64,000 nt of DNA from Lingula anatina (lineage: Eukaryota; Brachiopoda; Lingulata; Lingulida; Lingulidae): assembly GCF_001039355.2 (NCBI RefSeq), contig NW_019775413.1, positions 788,123-852,122 of the forward strand, given 5' to 3'. The notes beneath the pieces were generated by a model. The model was given only the letters and a program-made list of their open reading frames with translations, did no database searches and was not told where the DNA came from. Shown one piece after another: positions 24,878 to 35,552 of this stretch. The position numbers and the translations under genes were made by a program. How positions within the stretch are numbered: the first letter of the stretch is position 1; the number at the start of each line of letters is the position of its first letter.

Positions 24878-25961
24878 GTAAGGATGATTGTTTCTTATTT
24901 CATCAAACAATTGACCACCGTTTCATGAACAGCAATAACAAACACCTATTGAGCAATTGACCATGGATCAGTACGTTTTAGTTAATTAAAACAAAAACCG
25001 GTAACAAATGCATACTGCGGAGTTTGACGTAATCAAAATTGTGTGAGTGAACGCGTGTGAGACATAAATATAACGCGTGACTTTAAATACATGCAACGTA
25101 TCCATTGCATTTAATCGTGTAAGAAACCACCCTTTTTGTAGTTTTTTTCATTTAATTGTCAAATAGTGTTGAAAACTGTCGTAACAAAGTCCATCGTCTT
25201 GAGCAAAAGTATTTTACATTTACATTCCTTTTCAATATACCGCGCATTAAATATTAAGTAGCTAAACTTGCAGACGCATGACGTTTGGTTTAAGTGAGTA
25301 TACACACCAATAACTTTCGCCTATCTTTATTTATTGAACCACATTCATCTCATAGAATAATTCGAATAGAAAGAATAACGAATAACAAAACGAAAAAAAT
25401 GAAATAATTCAACGCTGTATTCTGTCCATTCATATGTTTTCTATTTCATATCAGGATAGAACTCAATGGCAATTACAATCTAAATTTTCATCAGTGACAT
25501 CAGTGGAGGTTCCTAAGTGGCTTTGAGAAAATCTTGAACCCAACCACTGAAAGAGAAAGAAATAATTGTGATACACGGCGGGCAATTGTTCCACCTTACA
25601 ATGTTACACAATAGTAAAACGAACCTAGTGTGATAATACATAATTCTACTGTACGACCACTAATTCATTAACCGTTGGATCTGACATTGTTTTAGATACC
25701 AAAATGCTCTAAGCATATCAAATACAAATCACATGGAACGGAAGGGCTAAAGCTTTACACACATTACTTTAATTTTAAACAATTCAGTTTCTAATAGTAT
25801 TGGATGTATTATTATATATCAATAAAGAAGAACACACATCAAAACCATGTTCTACACTGCTAAAGTTTCTATGACAAATCCATGCAAAATTGAACGTAGG
25901 TAGATAATGATTCTTAATATTGGCATCGACGTCAATACCTCACCTGTCTGCATCTCTGCTT

Positions 25962-26675
25962 TTAGTGTCCCGAAGTTCCGGAATCAGGCCCTTTGAGATG
26001 CCTTCTTCTATCATTACAGGTGCAGGTGCCATATAGTGCCCTGAAATAAATTTACATCAGCATCCAGAACATGTCACAAAAATGGCAGTGATTTTCAACC
26101 TTCACATGTAACCAAATTCTGAATGGTGCTTGTGTCCGCACACGATAAAAAAAAAAAAAAGAAATACAATAAAGTGTGTTGTTATTAAATTTTCAGTAAG
26201 AGATTCGATAACATGCTCTATGTTAGTATTATGTCTTATTTAACAACGCTTTTTGTAAAAGGAGCTGATGGAACTTACGAAAACGACGGATTACAGCTCT
26301 CCTTGCACCCGCCCTCACATGCACAGCCAAACAGATTGCACCCCCCTTTGCCACAATAAGACCAAGTCTGAAGTAAATAGAAACTTCTTCGTCATGTATC
26401 ACCCCCATTGTAGTGAAAATATGTCAGTTTTGCTAATTTTATTTTCTTCATTTAGTCAAATGAATTTTTACATTCCATGACTGATGAAACTTACTTGTCA
26501 TGGAATGTAAAGTGCATGTAAAAGAGACGTAACAATTATCAAAATGAAACTCTACCGTACTGCAGTCCAGACAAAAGTTCGTTTGATATCTTCGGCAACA
26601 CTCTGCGTGGGTGTCTACTATCAGTATGTTTACCAAACAGACGGAAGCAACAAGGTTAGCAAATGCCGCAGCCAT
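25962..26675 (-). CDS. Diedel-like secreted 12-Cys peptide (copy E2)
   Basis: Exon 1 is 26675-26556, exon 2 is 26367-26279 and exon 3 is 26040-25943, with TAA at 25964-25962. The preprotein is 95 residues. Compared with E1 there are two signal-peptide substitutions (V4A and F8L), and the mature region appears unchanged. The 3'-UTR exon begins at 25546 (TGG rather than the usual TGA as first triplet, without effect because the stop is in exon 3), with AATAAA at 25331-25326. A candidate 5' exon with CCAAT-type promoter lies upstream at 28523-28642. Of the E pair, this is the copy with a plausible promoter. Confidence 0.8.
26467..26511. other. Perfect 15-bp hairpin in intron 1 of E2
   Basis: Same inverted repeat as at 23574. 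Confidence 0.8.
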
Positions 26676-27148
26676 CTTTTTTCAGCGCAAAAAAAGAAGA
26701 TAAAACACAACAAGTTCTCACAACATTCTCGATATAAAGCACATAACTTTATTTAATTCTACCATGTGTTCTGGCTCAAATATTTAAGAAGCTTTGGATT
26801 GTTCGTTGTCACGTTTTTGTCACAAAACGGATGGACAAACATTCTAAGAACATTGACATGCTTAACATTGTCAATCTGTACATAAGTATTTTTGATATTC
26901 TAATCGATACCAGCATATTTCGTTGAAATAAATGAAAATAAAAATTATTGATGCAATGAATAGTACCTTGCTTCAAAAAACATCTTGGTTAATTCATACA
27001 ACAAAACAACATTATATTTCAAACACAAGCAATAAAAACACAAATATTCAAATTCATAAAAAGCAATAAAATATAATTATAATAAAAAGCTGAATGTATG
27101 ACTCATTTTTTACTGATTGCTATGAAATGTGGCGAAAAAGGTTGATAA

Positions 27149-27687
27149 GTATATATATATATANNNNNNNNNNNNNNNNNNNNNNNNNNNNNNNNNNNNN
27201 NNNNNNNNNNNNNNNNNNNNNNNNNNNNNNNNNNNNNNNNNNNNNNNNNNNNNNNNNNNNNNNNNNNNNNNNNNNNNNNNNNNNNNNNNNNNNNNNNNNN
27301 NNNNNNNNNNNNNNNNNNNNNNNNNNNNNNNNNNNNNNNNNNNNNNNNNNNNNNNNNNNNNNNNNNNNNNNNNNNNNNNNNNNNNNNNNNNNNNNNNNNN
27401 NNNNNNNNNNNNNNNNNNNNNNNNNNNNNNNNNNNNNNNNNNNNNNNNNNNNNNNNNNNNNNNNNNNNNNNNNNNNNNNNNNNNNNNNNNNNNNNNNNNN
27501 NNNNNNNNNNNNNNNNNNNNNNNNNNNNNNNNNNNNNNNNNNNNNNNNNNNNNNNNNNNNNNNNNNNNNNNNNNNNNNNNNNNNNNNNNNNNNNNNNNNN
27601 NNNNNNNNNNNNNNNNNNNNNNNNNNNNNNNNNNNNNNNNNNNNNNNNNNNNNNNNNNNNNNNNNNNNNNNNNNNNNNNNNNNNNNN

Positions 27688-27766
<79 letters not shown>
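27149..27766. repeat. (TA)n microsatellite with assembly gap 27164-27687
   Basis: TA repeat on both sides of 524 Ns, then poly-T. The gap size may not be real. Confidence 0.95.
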
Positions 27767-27783
<17 letters not shown>

Positions 27784-28522
27784 TAATTTTGAAAAGTAAT
27801 CAATTAACTTATTTCAGGTGACTATTGAACATTCATCAATTATCCAACTGGCATTAATTAATTAATTAAATAAATAATTATTTTTTTAATTAATGTATTC
27901 ATTTATTAAATTTTCGCTACGAAATTCCAGCCCATTTATTAGCTAATTAACCTGACATATCTTTAAGAAATTTAAAGTCCCTACACAGTTTTGCATATTG
28001 TTGCTAAAATACAAAATGGCTTTGTTAAATGACTTATTAAGCAATTCATTATGCACCACAAAATCCTCGCACTGTTACATAATCTTCTCCTAACAGTTGC
28101 TAAAATTGAATTCAAAATCAGCCAACAACTTTGTTCATAATGTTGCTGATAACAGATTATTAACTATTAAAGAAAATTCAAAATTCATATTGCTTCTTTG
28201 ATTTTTGCCACCTTTATTTTTTAAAGGCGCTAACAGGACAAACAGACACCTGAAAATGCACCCAAGACATTATAACCTTGGCGGAGAAGGTAGCTAAGGT
28301 TTAAGACCAAATTAAAATTGATATTTTCTCGATTCATGTATTTTGAAAAAAAAAAAAGAAAAGTACAGCGCATATATTATCAGAGTCAATCATTCATGGC
28401 TGCTTATATAGAAAATAATCTATAAACTTATCCAGGTGTTTCACGCTAAAGCATCAACTTCATCATTCATTAAAACCGAGAGTCGCACTTATAAAGCATC
28501 TCTCCGTCAATATAATACTTAC
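27767..28522. other. AT-rich spacer upstream of E2
   Basis: No gene seen. The sequence from about 27900 to 28180 and from 28380 onward is duplicated upstream of copy L (about 61560-61960), so it travels with this gene subfamily. Confidence 0.55.
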
Positions 28523-28642
28523 CTCGTTTTACCAACTGGAGTCAGATCGGATAACGAGACTTTTCAGAGTAAGTCTGCTTCACCTAACACACTTATTACA
28601 CCGTCCTGCGTGATATACGTGGCGCGCGACAAACCAACCAAT
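28523..28642 (-). promoter_or_regulatory. Candidate 5' untranslated exon and promoter for E2
   Basis: On the minus strand an ATTGG box (complement of 28638-28642) is followed by a CpG-rich CGCGCGCCACG stretch and then by an exon-like sequence ending CGAG/GTAAGTATT, a strong donor at 28522. The same arrangement is preserved upstream of copy L at 61961-62089. An untranslated exon spliced to the ATG-bearing exon 1 would explain it. There is no transcript evidence. Confidence 0.45.
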
Positions 28643-29999
28643 CACAATCGTTCTTATTTGAATATACCTCTTTCGTGATAGCCCTTTTACCATAGGCCCT
28701 TCTGAACCCCACCTCCATCATGTCTGTCTAATCGTGAAACACAAATATTAATTAAGCTTCATTAAGTTATGTGAAGATCCTTAGTTTAAACATCAACGAA
28801 CAGATGATCCCGTTGCAAAGACACAGAAGCTAGAGCTCCCCATCTGTATTACGCTCTTCAAATATTCTGGTAGAAATCCATCGGCGTTGTCTATTGATTA
28901 CAATTTAGTTAAAACACATAATTTATGAACCTGCCTCTATTTCTGCCATTGCTCAAAAGAACAACAGTTTTCGAACAGTTTTTACTTTACTATGCGTAGA
29001 TTAGTAAAAACACGCCATCCATTTAGGTTGCCATCATACATTTTGTCTATTTTTTAAGACATTTGTATCACGCGTAGTGATTAATGAGGATGGTGGTATT
29101 TAAAATACAACTAGGTATTTTTTGGAACTTAACTACCATTCATTTCACATTTTGTCGCTTTCAAATAATTTTGTATCGCAAGTAGTGCTTAATGATGATG
29201 ATGATTGTCTTTGAAATACAACTAGATATCTTTTGGAACTTACACTTCTATAAATATAAATCCATTTATGTGTGACAGCTCTTTGTGGCAGCTGACGGAC
29301 ACGAGACACAAATGTTTAGTTGAGCTCATATGAAATTTAAAACGACACTACATGCCCACGGTCCCCTCCTTCACATTGTATTTATTAACGGAGATTTACT
29401 GAAACAATTTAATAAGTTCCCGCCCGTTATGTCATTCTAGGTATAGTCTAAGTGTGTTGCAGATATTAAATCATGTAGCAATCCGCAGGGCAGTGAGTTG
29501 TTTATGCAAGGAATAATGGCGAAAAAAGTGAAAGAGAGTGTGCAAGTTCAATCTCTTAGTTCAGTCGACAAAAAAAGATATGGCAAATTCACAAACCAAC
29601 CGATTCAATTATTTTTTTAAGTGGTATAAAATACTGTTGTAACAAGTCCATCATTTTTAGCTACGGTACTAAACGTTTCTCGCAACAATAGAGTACGTTC
29701 AGTGTTTAGCATAAATTTCTTAATAAACGACCTGAAGTGTGAAATTTGTTTTAGTGACTTTATACACCGATAAATTCATTTTTTGTTGAACGATATTCAT
29801 CTCAGAATAATTTAAAGTTGACAGAATAAGAAATAAAAAACAAAATGTTAAGGAAATAAATCAACGCTGTATACTCTCCAAATATATGTTTTCTATTTCA
29901 TATCAGGATAGAACTCAATGACATTGATCTCGCCATCTTAATTCTCATCAATGACATCAGTGGAAGGTTCCTAATTGGCTTTTGAGAACATCTTAAAAC
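28643..29999. other. Array spacer
   Basis: It contains the flank segment GCGTAGATTAGTAAAAA...GATGATTGTCTTTGAAATAC (about 28927-29240) and, from about 29262 to 29400, an inverted copy of the segment that elsewhere reads GTGTGTCG...CAGCTACCGCATAG. So part of the spacer has flipped relative to the 12.7 and 32.8 kb copies. The 3'-UTR exon of copy F starts at about 29800. No other gene is visible. Confidence 0.5.
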
Positions 30000-30437
30000 C
30001 CATCACTGAAAGGAAAGGAATAAATGTGGTGTATAGCGGGCAATTGTTCCACCTTATAATGTTACACAATGTAAAAAACTAACCTTATTTGATTGTATGT
30101 AACACTACACTCTTTAACTCATTAGCTGACTGATCTGACATTGGTATAGATATGGGTATGAAAACCATGAGTTAAAACTGCCTACTAGTGATTTTAAACA
30201 TTTCAAATCACAAGTAACGGAAGGATTTAGGGTTTCCATACAGTACTTAATTTTAAAAAAATCAGTTGCTTAATATAAGGGACGTAATAATACACATATC
30301 AGTAAAAGTGGGCATACCAAAACAATATTCTACACTGCTAACGTTTCTAGGACATACCCATGCAAAATTGGACGTCTAAAGTCTGCATCGTACATGTTGT
30401 AAATACCTCACCTGTCCATAGCTATGGGTCTAATGTC

Positions 30438-31391
30438 TTAATCGACAGTTCTGGAATCAGGCTCTTTGAGATCCCTTCTTCTATTATTACAGGTGCAGCC
30501 ACCATTAACATATCTGCAAATAAAATTATCTCAGCATATAATGTACATGTTGTAAATATCAAATGTGGTGGAAATAGATTGACACATACACAGAAAACCT
30601 AAATCAGAAAGAATCTTTACAACCAAACAATATCAAAGAATAATAATGAAGTGTGTTGTATGAAAAAAATCAGTTAAAGCTTTCATAACATATTCTTTGT
30701 TCGTATCAAGTCACATTTAGCTCAGTGTTACAATAATCACCAGTTTTGTGAAAGGAGCTGATGGAACTCACGAAATAGTCGGGTTACAGCTGTCCTTGCA
30801 CCCGCCCTCACATGCACAGCCAAAGATATTGCAACCCCCTTTGCCACAGTGAGGCCAAGACTGAAATAAATGGAAATTTTTGGTATTTATTTTGCCCTGT
30901 TTTTTCTTTTATTTCTACAATTCATATTCAACGCAAAATTTGATAGCCTTAAATAAAAAAAAAGATACAAAAAGGACTTAAGGTTAAGGACAGGATACAA
31001 ATAGATCTTACCTGGCTGCAGTCCTGACAATATCCAAAAGTCGGGTGGCAACATACTGCTTGGGTATCTTCTATTAACAAAGTAACCAAGAAGACTGTAG
31101 CAACAAAGATTGCAAACACGACAGTCATTATCCTCACCTTTGATAGAAAATAAAATAAAACATAATGTAATAGGCTCAAGCACCCCCACACCGTGTGCTG
31201 TTCATCGCGAATATTTCAATTTACATTATACGTATAAACGCACAACAGCAGCTGCAGTAAACCTCCTTAATAAACCAATAAACCAAAAAAAATATATATA
31301 ATATATATACGTTCTGGATCCCGCTGTATCTCTACATTAGAACTTTGTTGATCAACATTATCAGTGAATTTTGGTAGACTTGTCTCACCAT
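30438..31391 (-). CDS. Diedel-like secreted 12-Cys peptide (copy F)
   Basis: The first-exon ATG is at 31391-31389, immediately at a GTGAGA donor. Exon 1 is 31137-31012 (GTG AGG ATA ATG..., so an internal Met also exists). Exon 2 is 30860-30772 and exon 3 starts at 30513 with TAA at 30440-30438. The preprotein is about 97 residues. The signal peptide ends DTQA, then VCC...CQDC, core HCGKGGCNIFGCACEGGC, tail CTCNNRRRD. The 3'-UTR exon begins at 30005 and includes the CACTGATGTCA element. No AATAAA is seen at the site used in the other copies. It is closest to copy J, with which it shares exon borders, the SWP residues before the core and long flanking similarity. Confidence 0.8.
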
Positions 31392-33806
31392 ACTTCCTCG
31401 AAAACTTGAAATTTGCTGAGTTAAATAGGACAAGTCGGTGAACTGATCCAGGTGGCAAATGGATATATATATTGTATCGTTATATATATGTGGAACTACC
31501 ATTATATTTTGATGACATCACTGGTACATCGAAGGAGAAATAGACGGGGTATATGAACACTACGTTACTTCCCAAAATAATGTATAGTAATATTCTGAAA
31601 ACAACTGCAATAAAATAAATGATATTAATGATATGTAATGTATATTGCTGATTTAATAGGGCTTAATTTCATTTGTCAAACATCATTATGAAAAATGTTT
31701 GACTAAAACTAATTCCATATTTTAAATCCATGTCACACAGTTACGCATGCGCATACATGTATACCTTTGTATCCTATCCGTTGTCGCCTGACTACACATA
31801 GACCACTTGCATCTACGCTGTAAGACTGAAAATCTTTCTTTGCATGATTATTTTTAGTTTTAGACTGTCTTAGTGAAAAGATCGATTATGGAGGTTCACT
31901 CATCATGTACCTGTTGTGTAAGGTGGGCATCCGAGATGCAAATTACTATGTTGAAAATAACGGATGTCTACTTATGAATAACAGAACAACTTGCGTTCTG
32001 CTAACGAATCTGTCCTTCGGCTTATATCTATTTTCATTTTATGTATCTAACTCCAGGAAATCTAGATCACAAGCAGGTATATTGCATACTATACCCCGGA
32101 TGATCTTAGTAGTTGTGAATGCATGGTTAGTTCATTTACAACACGACTATCACTATATTGCCGATATATGTTAATAACAAATAGTATATAGCTTAATGAC
32201 GATGACACGTGTCATGTCAAAGTTGATTTAGGAATAAATCATATGCTTTTTATTCTTTTATGCATCACCATTGTTTCATTATTTAACTTAACCTGTTAAT
32301 GCAGGCAGTTACGTGCTGGTTTATCAAAAAATTGAATTACATACATTCGCTATCAGAGACGTGTTACCGTATGTACCACTGATGAGTCAGGCTCCATGGG
32401 TCTTTATTTACCCTCGTTAAAATGCACTCATCTCGTTGTTGAAACATTATCGTTCGTTTGATTAGATTAATAAAGTGTAAACTATAATATGGACATAAGT
32501 CTTTGTTTGACCAAACGTGCTCTTTAAATACGTGAACTGACTACAATTAGCCTGTGATCCCAACACATAAAACGATTTAATGAAGCAATATCACTGACAC
32601 CCACTTCTAATCACTCAGACCATTGTAAAACATTTTCTTTGAGAAGAACGAACTAGTCACTCTGTTGGAGGCACCTGTGCGTTGCTAACTCATGTGTTGG
32701 CTAACTAAAATGACGTTGCGGGGCTGTTTTCTTTACCTGTGCAACAAATTAGTAAATTTTTCAGCAAAATCCCGTTACCAAATACAGTGTGAAGGAGGGA
32801 GCCGTGGGCGTGTAGTGTCGTTTTAAGTTTCATGTGGCCCCAACCCTTCTGTGTGTCGTGCCTGTCAGCTTTCAAACATAAAAGCATATTTGGTGGCTAT
32901 ATTATAATTGACATGAACTTTTAAAAAGTAGCAGTAGGATTCAAATAAATGTCATAAACCATAGATAAGTTCATAATGATCTAGATAAAATACTCTGTTC
33001 TCAAAAAAGCACAACTGAGCACATTCATTGAGATTGTCGATGTTCGGAAAAAGTGTTTGCTTTTGATGTACGTTTGCAACAGACAGAATGTCAACTGCAT
33101 TAAATGTCTCCTTTGTTTGTACAATTTGCCGTTATCTAAAAACGCAGGTAGTTACGTGCTGCTTGATGATACAGACAGCACCAAACACTACACTACAAAG
33201 ACTGCGATAAAATATTACCGTGACGATATACGTAATATAATATTATGCAAAACCCGTTTAAATGATTACTGTATTGGTTACTGTATTGGATAGGATTGTA
33301 TGACTGCCTTTTCCGTTTTTGCTGAGTTGTAATGCAAGTTTTCTACAAAGACTGGCAATGAACGCAGTGCTAGAAATGGTTGCCACGCAGTCGAACATTT
33401 TTTTTTTCAATAATGCTCTATGTTTTAAAGCCATTTTTATGTTCATGTTTTGGATGTCTTCCCCACAGCAATCAACGACCATTTGGCATTACCGAAGTCA
33501 ACGGATGGCAGCTTCAGAGTAAAGTTAAGGGTGTGAGAGTTATGCTAATGCATTTTGCTACCTTGGCTATAAACGAGGTGTTTTGCCTTGAAAAGAAGTT
33601 GATTGTTCGGGCTGATTGATTATTGAATAGATCTGACCTCCGCCAAACTATAGCTGATGCCAAGCCAGAACCAATTAACAGTGGTCTTAGAGACCAGATA
33701 GATGTAAAATAGTGTGCACTAAATGTTTAGCATAAATTTGAAAATAAACGTGCTGTTCAAAGCGTGGCCTTTGATTTAAGTGACTACACACCAATAACTT
33801 CACATC
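31392..33806. other. Array spacer between copies F and G
   Basis: 5' flank of copy F including a TATATATATCC stretch about 60-75 bp upstream of the first exon, then spacer repeats (about 32380-32480, 32815-32890, 33050-33170). A segment from about 33290 to 33715 is repeated at about 53550-53950 and 58130-58520 and precedes the Tc1 relics there. No gene is seen. Confidence 0.5.
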
Positions 33807-34163
33807 TTTATTTCTTGGACGATGTTTATCCCATAGAATAACTCAAAGTAGAAAGAATAAGACATAAATAAGGAAAAGAAAAGGAAATGATTCGGCGTTG
33901 TATACAGGTACTCTCCATTCATACATTTTTTTTCATATCTGGATAGAACTCAATGTAAATGATCTTGCCATCTACATTTTTCGTCAGTGACATCAGTGAA
34001 AGGTTCCAAAGTGCCCTTTAAGAAAGTCTTGAAACTCATCACTGAAAGGAAAATAATAAAATGGTGCACGGCAAGCCAATATTACTCCACCTTTCAATGC
34101 TGGACAATATTAAAAACGCACCTAACACGGTTATACATAACACTACGACCAATTATTCATTAA

Positions 34164-34482
34164 GGGGATAATAACCCTTCGTATGAGATCTATATTTCAC
34201 AATAAAAACATTGTGAATAACTCATAGAAATATATTCTATTTTACCGCAAAAACGGCAGTTATAGCTGTTATTCTGATATCTGAGCCGCGTGACCTCCAT
34301 TGATGGCTATACTCTGTTAGAAATCTCTAAAGAGATTTTAACAAAAAACCAAACTTTTTAGAAAAAAACGGGGACTAACTTTGAATGTAAAAATGGATTC
34401 AATAACCATTGGTAAGTATGGGAAAATTGTTGTTTACGCCAGGAAAATTCTTTTTTGGCAGAAACGAAGAGTTATTATCTCT
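34164..34482 (-). mobile_element. TTAA-flanked MITE, copy 2
   Basis: 319-bp element with TTAA at 34160-34163 and 34483-34486. It sits in the intron before the 3'-UTR exon of copy G. The empty site is visible in paralogues (ATTCATTAACCGATGG near 45918 and 54722), which proves insertion with TTAA duplication. It is inverted relative to the copy at 1203. Confidence 0.9.
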
Positions 34483-34724
34483 TTAACCGATGGTTCTGAC
34501 TTCGGTATGGTTATCACAATGTGAAACATCATTATAGAAAAAAAAAGTAATCCAGTTGCTTCATGTTGGGGACGCGTTGATACATATCAGTAAAAAAGTG
34601 GTCATATCAATACCATGTTCTACACTTCTAACGTTTCTCTGTCATACCCATGTAGGTAGATAATGACTCCAAATCCTGCATCTTAGTAAATACCTCACCT
34701 TTCCGTAGCTATGTCCCTCATGTC

Positions 34725-35090
34725 TTAAGCGGTATTTCTGGAATCAGGGCCTTTGAGTTCCCTCCTTCCATTATTACATGTGCAACCTGTATACCTGAAA
34801 AAAGTATCGCCTAATATGGAGTATTGCTCACTGGTGGTATTTTAGAACCACACGCGACCACAGAAAGATAAAGTGTGTTTTGCGTACATATTATCACTTA
34901 TTTAACAAAGTTTGGTTTCATAATCATCTCCAGTTTTTGTGATAGGAGCTAGTGGAACTTACGAAAGAGTCGGGTTACAGCTCTCCTTGCACCCGCCCTC
35001 ACATGCACAGCCAAAAATATTGCAACTGCCTTTGCCACAGTAGGTATACATCTAAAGTAAATGGAAACTTTTGGTATTTTCGCTCCATCG

Positions 35091-35132
<42 letters not shown>

Positions 35133-35359
35133 TGATTTATTATTACTTTTTTGTACAATTCATGTTCACGGCAACATTTGATCGCCTTTTATTAAAAAGT
35201 AAAAATGCTTAAGATTACTTTCAGGTTACAAATAAACCTTACCGTGCTGCAATCCGGACAAAAACCATATTCCCTGCGGCAGCATACTGCCTTGGTGTCT
35301 TCTATTAACAAAGTAACCAAGCAGACTGTGGCAACAAAGACTACAAATGCGACAGTCAT
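34725..35359 (-). CDS. Diedel-like secreted 12-Cys peptide (copy G)
   Basis: Exon 1 from the internal ATG is 35359-35243, exon 2 is 35051-34963 and exon 3 starts at 34794 with TAA at 34727-34725. The preprotein is 91 residues. The signal peptide ends DTKA, then VCC...CPDC, core YCGKGSCNIFGCACEGGC, tail CTCNNGRR (one Arg of the usual RRR is Gly). The codon at the upstream-exon donor is TTG (35552-35550) rather than ATG, and the exon-1 acceptor is shifted by one base (CAAAAG). Here the internal ATG must be the start. The 3'-UTR exon begins at 34041, with AATAAA at 33812-33807. Its intron 3 hosts the TTAA MITE. Confidence 0.78.
35092..35132. repeat. (ATT)n microsatellite in intron 1 of copy G
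   Basis: Perfect trinucleotide run. Confidence 0.9.
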
Positions 35360-35552
35360 TTTCGTCGCTTTTGGAACAAAACAAAACGTACAATGTAAAC
35401 AGCTTAACCATTCGTTGAACCAGAATGAAGCAACTGCAGTAACCTCTTTTTTACAAAAAAAAAAAAAACATAAATACGTACGTTCTGAAATCCATTGTAC
35501 TTCTACATTAGCACTTAGTTATGGATTAGTTTAGATAGATTTGTCTCACCAA

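Larger units (their letters stand above)
24251..27144. repeat. 2.86-kb tandem duplication, unit 2
   Basis: Second unit of the duplication described at 21388. It ends shortly before the TA repeat and the 524-base gap. Coding differences from unit 1 are few and fall mainly in the signal peptide. Confidence 0.9.

Noticed and set aside
27094-27821. Open frames of 230 codons
   Set aside because: TA repeat plus gap; no coding signal.
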